Below are positions 57,600 to 64,000 of a DNA stretch of 64,000 nucleotides, one piece after another. Each line of letters starts with the position of its first letter. The stretch's first letter is position 1. A program made the position numbers and the translations under genes. The notes under the pieces were generated by a model. The model was given only the letters and a program-made list of their open reading frames with translations, did no database searches and was not told the DNA's origin. Source of the stretch: Phragmites australis (taxonomy: Eukaryota > Streptophyta > Magnoliopsida > Poales > Poaceae); assembly GCF_958298935.1 (NCBI RefSeq), contig NC_084938.1, positions 27,757,501 through 27,821,500 of the forward strand, in the 5' to 3' direction.

Positions 57600-59560
57600 A
57601 ATTACCGAAGTTAATTATGAATAATCTTGTATTGAACTTATATCGGTGGATATCATATCCTTTGCTCGGATCGTGAGAGCATATTGTACACAACATAGAA
57701 TCCACAGGCATTACCCGGTGATTGTTGGTGGCACTGCTTAAAAAAATTGTTGTTAAATTAAAAGAAAAAAAAACAGCAACAAAGAGCATTTGGTAATATG
57801 TTTGGTAGTATTTATCATGAACCCGATCTTGTGTGCTAGTTTACGGCCGTCTTTCGAGTTGTAGTTAGAATCAGCTCGAAGGTACTTATCAAAAGCCCTG
57901 CATAAAGAGGAATAGATTAGAAAACATTTGAATATTAGAAAAATTAAATATGTAAACTAAGACAGACAAAACTTACGCATCAATAAGTCCTTTTATAGTG
58001 CTATAATCATGCTTTTTAGGTTTGCCTTTTGATCCTACTAGTCTTGATGAGTTGAGGTACCACACCAAGTTTCACTTGAGACAAAATGACCAGTAAGACC
58101 TAGTGACTACCGGTGTTGTGGGCGCCCAACAGGTAGTCCATTTTAGAATATTGTTGTATTGCCTTGGTCATATAGTCCACAGTGTAGTCAGTATGAAGTT
58201 GGATGATCGAGATTGTAATGGCCTCAGAGTCAAGAAATCCAATTGACTCCTCGTTTTTCTTTATTTCTTTGATCAAGTGTCTATAAATAAGAATATAGTT
58301 AGATTAAGGATTTAGTGGTATTAATTAATTAATGATTGTACAATTTCAAAAGACTTACATTGTGAAGATCTGTAATAACGATGTGTTTATTGCATCAAGG
58401 TTGAAGATATCATATAAGTCATTGAAACCCATAAGGAAGTAGCTTTCTTCAATTAAAAAGTGTTATCGTTTATAATGTATGACTATGGATGGAGCATTGA
58501 TGTCTCTAAAAGTCTACATATAGTAATTGTGCATGTCGACACATGTTTATCCCGCCCTTGTCAGGTCATCTACCATCATCAAGGGCTTCCCATATTAGAA
58601 TTTTGTGTTGGCACTCGTCCACACTGCTCCAATATCTGTGGACTTCTTCACTGATACAATAGCCTTCGACCTCTTAGACATGTGCTTCTTTGAGTCTTTC
58701 TTCCCGGCTCCTTTTTCCTTCTTCTTTGGGCTCTTTGGAGGAGACGGAATTGGAGCTAGAAGCGAGGCCATCGGATGCGGAAGAGAATGCAATGAAGCCA
58801 ACTTCTTTGGAGGAGGGGAAGACAGTGAAGCTGCCTTCTCTAGAAGTGAGAGGCGAGATGGTGGTGCACTTGAAGCTCGTACAGACTGGGATGCACTGGA
58901 GACCGCAATGTCACCCCTCTTCCACTAAATCCTTTGACGAAGAGCTTCACCTAGAGTTGTGACTTCATCATTTAGGGGGAGGGGGCTCCAACACATGATT
59001 GGTGACATTGCTATATACCATGTCCACCATAATCACAGTATAGCCAGCATGTATTGGGATCGTATGTAAGATATGGACGTCTGGATGCACCTGACTCCTT
59101 GCAACCTCGATGTAATACCCACCAAGCCTGATAGGCTGTAGGGTGTGTGCCCTTCTAGCAGGTCAATCGTATCCAGCACAGTCATGGTGGATACTGGTTC
59201 ATCGACCTCTTTGGAGGCGTAGCTACTTTTCTATGCAGTTCCCAAGCTAGCTTCCACTGGGATGGAAATCTCTATTCCTTGTGTTTCAAGCGTTTGCATG
59301 ATGTTTACATAAAATTTATGGCTGATGTCCTACGTCAATGCATTCACGTCCACTGTATCTGACCTCTTCCTCTTCTTGTACATTCCGAGGTCTTTGGGAA
59401 AGTTATATTTTCAGCCCTGGGAACTGGACCTTGCACTCGACTTGGGTGCTCCAAGTTACCCAGCACCGCTGAGAGAACATCACGTTCCCTGACCTCGGTA
59501 AAAGTTGTTCCTTCTTTGGTCTCCCTCCACCCCCTGCCCCTTCATGTTCGGTTAGACAAG
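57600..59560 (-). pseudogene. Transposon-associated Ulp1/C48-like cysteine peptidase pseudogene
   Basis: Read leftward: PLPLNDEVTTLGEALRQRI near 58960; a Lys-rich linker (SPPKSPKKKEKGAGKKD) near 58720; KPLMMVDDLTRAG with CVDMHNYYM at 58590-58500; MGFNDLYDIFNLDAINTSLL near 58400; then a C48-like core. The core holds LLGAHNTGSH followed by a stop (TAG, 58102-58100) where relatives have Trp. Next come LVILSQVKLG, YLNSSRLVGS (Asn where an Asp is usual), FDKYLRADSNYNSKDG and QQSPGNACGFYVVYNML, with the presumed nucleophile Cys codon at 57706-57704. This His...Asp...Gln-Cys order is that of SUMO-protease-like domains that grass CACTA elements have acquired. Stops, frameshifts and the Asp-to-Asn change make it dead. 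Confidence 0.65.
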
Positions 59561-60719
59561 GAAGTTCAAAAGCAAATTGATGGAGTTTTGCCTGGTCTAG
59601 AGTTCTACTTCTAAAAGAAGTGCAATTGATATGAACACAAAAGAGGTGAAAGGAAAGCTCTGCTTCCCTTGTTATGTCAGAAGCAAAGTGGCTGGGTTTC
59701 TAGCAAACAAAGGAAAGAGTTGGAAGTAGAGAGATACCTATTCTTGTGTTTACTTCATCATAGCTTGAAAAGAGCACAGTGGAGTGAAGTGGAACGTTGA
59801 ACGGAAACTCGTGCAGCAGGCAAGTGCAATGTCCTTCAGCTTCCATTATTTGACGGTGTATATGATACCAGGGCCCCTGGGGGCGGAGATGTCAGAAAAA
59901 TTACCAATTTGACCCTTAGCTCCCATTCATGTCCGTCCCAACTGTTATTGGGGCTAAGAATCTTCCTTACTCATCTTGTCTTCGTCATTGCCTTTAGCTC
60001 AGACAACAGACTCTTTCGTGGTAGAGCGGTTGGCTATTAACTGACTGGTCATAGCGCACTCACTCTAACAGCATGCCTTTCGCATGATGGGTTAGCAAGG
60101 ACATGGGAACAACGGCTTAAGCCATTAGGTGTATGTGCTTTCTAGAGGTGGAAGATTTTTTTTCTTTTTACTACAAATTAATAAGCGGTTTATCCAACCC
60201 CTAAAAACTAGACGTTATGCAACTTTCTAGCTTAACCTGAAACTTTCGGGTTGGCAAGAGACTAAGATAACTGAGGACCTCAACACAGAACTTCATCTAA
60301 AAGATCTGACTAAAAGATTACAGAATTCGGAAGTTCCGAACCCATCCAGAAGTTTCGGGTTAAGGCTTCAGCCCATAACCGAGCACCCCTGCCCGAACTC
60401 CCATCCGGAAGTTCCGGGTCACTCAAATTCAAAAATAAAAGAATTTAAATCTATTGAGTAGCCATATGCTGCTTCTCTTTTCCTTTTAGAGGGTGGCCTA
60501 GCATCTACTAAGTTCTTCATGGACTAATACATATTCATAAACTTATTAAACTTCATTAGTCTCTTAATTGCTTGTCATCAATTATCTAAAACTCATACAG
60601 GGAGCTTAGATGCACTTTCACAAACTTTTAAAGACCTAGCAACAATTCAAACTTTCACAGTACTATTGAGTCTATTCTACGCGCACAGCAGCTGACCAGC
60701 TCTTATAATAGAGCTAGTT
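59561..60719. other. Unassigned part of the CACTA-type region
   Basis: No frame could be assigned. 60180-60430 contains inverted GAAACTTTCGGGTT / GGAAGTTCCGGGTC segments like those of some grass LTRs. Confidence 0.35.
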
Positions 60720-61070
60720 TATTGATGACGGATCATAATATAACCCGTCATATATACCAGTCATAAGTGACTGATCGTAAGATGACCCATCACTTATAAC
60801 TGCTGCAGTGAGACATATCATTTATGACCAAATCACTGATGATAAGTGATGGATTGTAATATGGCGCAGAGAGATCCATCACTTATGACCTGTTCATAAG
60901 TGACGGGATAGTTATAACCTGTCACTTATGACTGGTACAGAAAGACTCGTTACCAATATGATAAATGATAGGTATTACTCGTTACTGATGATCTGTTATC
61001 AGTGATAAGTTTAGATCTAATTTTAATTTAAGCCTACATAAATGACGAGTCGTAGAATGATTTTTCACAA
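60720..61070. repeat. Subterminal repeat array of CACTA type
   Basis: At least ten short units of TCACTTATGAC, ACCCGTCAC, GTGACGGG, CATAAGTGA and variants in both orientations are packed into 350 bp. Such arrays lie next to CACTA termini and bind the element's own transposition protein. Here they mark the 5' side of the minus-strand element. Confidence 0.65.
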
Positions 61071-61080
61071 AATCGTGTTC

Positions 61081-61322
61081 CCTTCGTTATTTTTCATATA
61101 GTTTGTGCCAACGATGTATCTGAAACGTGTAGACCGTGCGCGCATGCATGCGCATGGCACGTTGGCATGGCCGATCGACGTTGCAGTTGCAGCGGAAGCA
61201 ACCGCGAGCTAGCGTCCGTCGGCGATCACGGCCATGGGCCTCCTGGGCTTGTATGTGTATCACGAGCACCCAGCCCCAGTCCTCGACCGGCGCTCGGCAG
61301 GCCACCAATCCCAATCCCAACG

Positions 61323-61357
<35 letters not shown>

Positions 61358-61700
61358 ATTGGGAGAGAAGCGTCCCTGCGGCCCTGCCACGGCGACAGTG
61401 GGCCGCGGTCGAGACTGCCGTGCGCGAGGCGCGATGTGCACCGACGAGACGACAAAGGCCGGAATGGCTGGTGAACGCGTCGGAGACGGCTGTCCCGGCC
61501 ACCTGGGTACTAAGGGTACGGGGGTGGGGCGTCGCGTCTGATGAGCGCGTGCGCGTGCCGGCGCAGAAACGGAGGGAGGAGCACACGGAAATATTTAACT
61601 TTTTGCTATTCTATTGAAGTAATGATTTCTCATTAAAACTGATAAATAACTTCTGAGTTTATGAATTGTAGATCGAATGACAAATTTATCACTTTGGCAA
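61081..61700. other. GC-rich block with overlapping frames, no gene called
   Basis: Frames of 104-127 codons overlap on both strands, which is what GC-rich sequence produces by chance. A hexamer repeat (ctcact)n lies at 61324-61357. No domain was recognised. This could be an orphan promoter-like island or part of a repeat. Confidence 0.4.
61324..61357. repeat. Hexanucleotide microsatellite
   Basis: About five and a half perfect copies of CTCACT, within a GC-rich block. Confidence 0.9.
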
Positions 61701-62392
61701 AAAAAAAAAATCAAATGCGCAGGGACCGTGATTGAAGGCCGGCAAGTGCAGTAATCATCTCGGCCACTTCATACACCGGCGCGGGCACCAACTCTTCACG
61801 CTTTGCAGTTTGCACAGTCCATTCCACAAGCTCAAGCACATCTTGGACAAAAAGGACCACACCACGTTCCAGATCTTATCCTACCTTGTTGCGGATACAT
61901 ACGGTCATACCATACAGTATCGTTGACCAAAAAGCACAATGAGGCACCATGTGCTGCCTCCAACGAAGACCAAAATCAATCACTAATGAACATCAGGACA
62001 TGGGAATACTTCGGCAAACACTAAGTGTACGCTATAGATAATTACACTGTCACAGTACATTGTAACAGGCTACTACCCTCTTAGACAAAGTACAGAAGCA
62101 CCTCGGAGAGAATGTTCAGGAACGCTACCCCGACGCCTCACTAGTATGGTACGATACGACAACATGCTCCGGCTAGGTATTAAACAAGAACAACTTGGGC
62201 AGACAGCGTCTCTCGCCCTACCATTGCTATCCTACAACCTGTCTGATATACGCAAAAGATTGGTTTTCTTTCCCCCAGCATATTCTGCTGCCATCCTTCA
62301 AAGTTGTCATAACTTAATCAGCTTCGTTTCGAAGTGCTCATTTGTGATACGGGCCCGGGTCCACCATTTTGGACCCCAATCTATGCTGATTT
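61701..62392 (-). other. Probable 3' UTR and downstream flank of bZIP gene
   Basis: This lies immediately after the bZIP stop codon (62395-62393) in the direction of transcription. No other gene was found. The exact polyadenylation site cannot be seen. Confidence 0.4.
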
Positions 62393-62535
62393 CTAATGCT
62401 GCTGCTGCTGCTGCTGCTGCTGACCTTGCTGCGTCTGGGATGGCTGCTGCTGTATTTGCAGCTGCTGAAGTTGAAGCATCTCGCCAGTCACGAGTTTCAG
62501 ACGCTGAACCTCAGCAGTCAATGCCTCATTCAGGG
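62393..62535 (-). CDS. bZIP transcription factor (RF2/VSF-1-like), terminal exon only
   Basis: The minus strand has an acceptor (TATATGCAG) before 62535. The exon then encodes ALNEALTAEVQRLKL (first residue split across the intron), VTGEMLQLQ and a Gln-rich tail, with stop TAG at 62395-62393. ALNEALTAEVQRLK is the hallmark end of the leucine zipper in the RF2a/RF2b, VSF-1 and PosF21 group of plant bZIP proteins, nuclear regulators in vascular and hormone responses. The tail includes eight Gln from a CTG repeat. Upstream exons with the basic region were not found in 62536-64000 and must lie beyond the window. Group membership is strong; the exact gene is unknown. Confidence 0.8.
62399..62422. 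repeat. (CTG)8 trinucleotide run coding for poly-Gln
   Basis: Eight CTG units on +, read as eight CAG glutamine codons on -, lie next to the last codon of the bZIP protein. Length variation here would only change the tail. Confidence 0.95.
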
Positions 62536-64000
62536 CTGCATATACATGAATCAGATGAGATACATAAATGATGTAAAGAGTAAAACAAATTGATCCAATC
62601 AATACAATAGGCGGCAATACATCGACATAATGTTTCTCATGTGGCGTGAAACAACAAGAAGCTAGAATATGAATTGGGCGAGTAGCCAAGTACTCAATGT
62701 CATGAAAAAAATGACCACACGTGTGACTCAAATAACACAACACAGCTTGACTGACTTAATCTGATAACAACTAGACTGACTCAAATTGTTAATTGAAGCT
62801 GAGCAAGTACAAGACCATGGACACAATACAAGAGTAATACAAATGATCAATAACGTAGCATTGCACCAAACATGGAGATAACGCAACATCATACATGTTA
62901 TTTTTACCCATGCAAGTTTTAAAGGTGGGGCTCCTAGTCACTAAAATAGTGTTATCATGAACTAAGGCCAGCTAACTATGAAGAATCACCAGCATTTTAT
63001 CTTGCCAACTACAGTCACTTATGCTGGCAAAACAGTATCTGTGCCGATGCTGTTCAGAGTTGAACATTTGTCAGTAACTATTGCACTATAGGCAGACCAT
63101 ACACCTTAATTATGGACTGTATATCAACCACTGGCAATGCCCCATACCATTTTTCAAATCACTAGTGTTTTATTGTCTGTCCATGGTAAGGAAATCCTAA
63201 ATCCTAGTTTAAGCCTGGTGCATCAGATTATATATAAGCGCAAAAATATGGCATATAGGGTGTAGAAGAAATAACCAGCGGTCAGTGGATATCACTAGAG
63301 CAAAGGTTCAAAAACAATTTCTGCAGAAACAGAAAATCAGCAAAACCACTGATGTGGGATTTTTTCAGAAATGTACCCAGAAACTAGGTAAATTTTTGCA
63401 ATTGATCAAAGTTTTGGAATCGGGGGCAAAGCTACCAGTGGTGCAGAGGAGGGCTGGAGTACTGGCGCTCTTCCTGCAACACCCCTGGGATCCCCCACTA
63501 CTATCATCTGATATTCCAATTTGAATCAGCTATCGTATTCTATTTCAAGACTCGCTGCACTGAATTTTGTTGAACACTCGGAAAAGAAAACCCAAAAGTC
63601 TTTAAAAGTAACCTACAAATCAGGAAAAGCTAACACCTTCAGTGGACAATACTAGGCAGTCTAGGCATCGCACTCTTCATAAATATGTGCAAACATTCTT
63701 AGGATAAACAATGGACTGCAAAAGAAACCAAGGGAGACTTTTGTGTCTAACTAAAACAGGAATATGCTTGATATATCATTTGACAACTAAGACTGCAAAC
63801 GATCTCATTGTTCAATCATGACTGCAAGAGTAATATATCTGGTTCATATTTTTTTTAGAAGGGTTGGAAAAAATTACATATCATGGGTACATTGGTACGG
63901 AGAAATCTTCAACCCACCACTGAAAGCAGCCTTCTATAGAACAGTTGTGGTGTGCAATTTCTGAGCATCCAATAAATATTTTTTGTTTCTGAGAAATTGG
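62536..64000 (-). other. Last intron of the bZIP gene (partial)
   Basis: The sequence runs from the acceptor at 62536 to the window edge without a bZIP exon. It is AT-rich, and no transposon was identified. A short + frame at 63285-63524 has no recognised domain. Confidence 0.5.

Larger units (their letters stand above)
57268..61080 (-). mobile_element. Decayed CACTA-type element with Ulp1-like gene
   Basis: A minus-strand pseudogene of the type carried by grass En/Spm (CACTA) elements (57600-59560) is followed at 60720-61070 by dense subterminal repeats. A possible left terminus CACTAATATATCC lies at 57268. A clean right terminus and target duplication were not found, so the outer limits are approximate. 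A short block at 60300-60420 with CGGAAGTTCCGGG-type motifs may be unrelated LTR debris inserted within it. Confidence 0.55.

Noticed and set aside
61087..61617. Four overlapping frames of 100-127 codons
   Set aside because: Frames on both strands over the same GC-rich block cancel each other as evidence; the Ser-Glu repeat comes from the CTCACT microsatellite.

Overview
This 64 kb window is nuclear DNA from a grass (Poaceae, probably a panicoid). The genes are spliced, or intronless with high GC3. Between them lie Ty1/copia elements, a gypsy-type solo LTR, LINE, CACTA and hAT-like remnants and many MITEs. No bacterial gene organisation, CRISPR array or rRNA is present. One tRNA-like stretch sits in a repeat and is probably a relic.

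Four host genes can be supported. (1) An intronless molybdenum-cofactor-sulfurase-like, PLP-fold protein is on + at 7598-9643. (2) An intronless class I TCP transcription factor is on + at 23899-24945. (3) A full-length PDR-type ABCG transporter is on - at 40532-31150. I reconstructed it by eye as 22 exons whose splice phases all agree, giving 4080 nt and 1359 aa. (4) The last exon of an RF2-like bZIP factor is on - at 62393-62535; the rest lies beyond the right edge.

Layout. 1-6.2 kb: LINE pieces, a hAT-like 5' end and MITEs. 7.6-9.6 kb: the sulfurase-like gene. 10.3-11.5 kb: a hAT-like element with a GC-rich patch. 11.6-16.7 kb: a broken copia element (-) carrying a Stowaway MITE. 16.7-19.8 kb: gene-free repeat DNA. 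19.8-21.2 kb: a solo LTR with a perfect 5-bp target duplication. 22.8-24.9 kb: the TCP gene with its upstream region. 25.5-29.3 kb: a MITE, a GC-rich motif-dense block and LTR-like DNA. 31.1-40.5 kb: the ABC transporter. 41.4-42.8 kb: a CACTA-like non-autonomous element. 43.6-53.8 kb: a SIRE/Maximus-like copia element (+) with both LTRs. 53.8-57.2 kb: low-feature intergenic DNA. 57.3-61.1 kb: a decayed CACTA-type element (-) with a Ulp1/C48-like peptidase pseudogene. 62.4 kb to the end: the bZIP terminal exon and an intron.

The genes do not form a pathway; they are neighbours separated by transposons. The points most worth following up are an Asp in place of the catalytic Glu in nucleotide-binding domain 1 of the transporter, clusters of exact class I TCP-binding motifs on both sides of the TCP gene, and MITE insertions whose removal restores the reading frame of the LINE they hit. 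I found nothing that clearly qualifies as a previously undescribed system.
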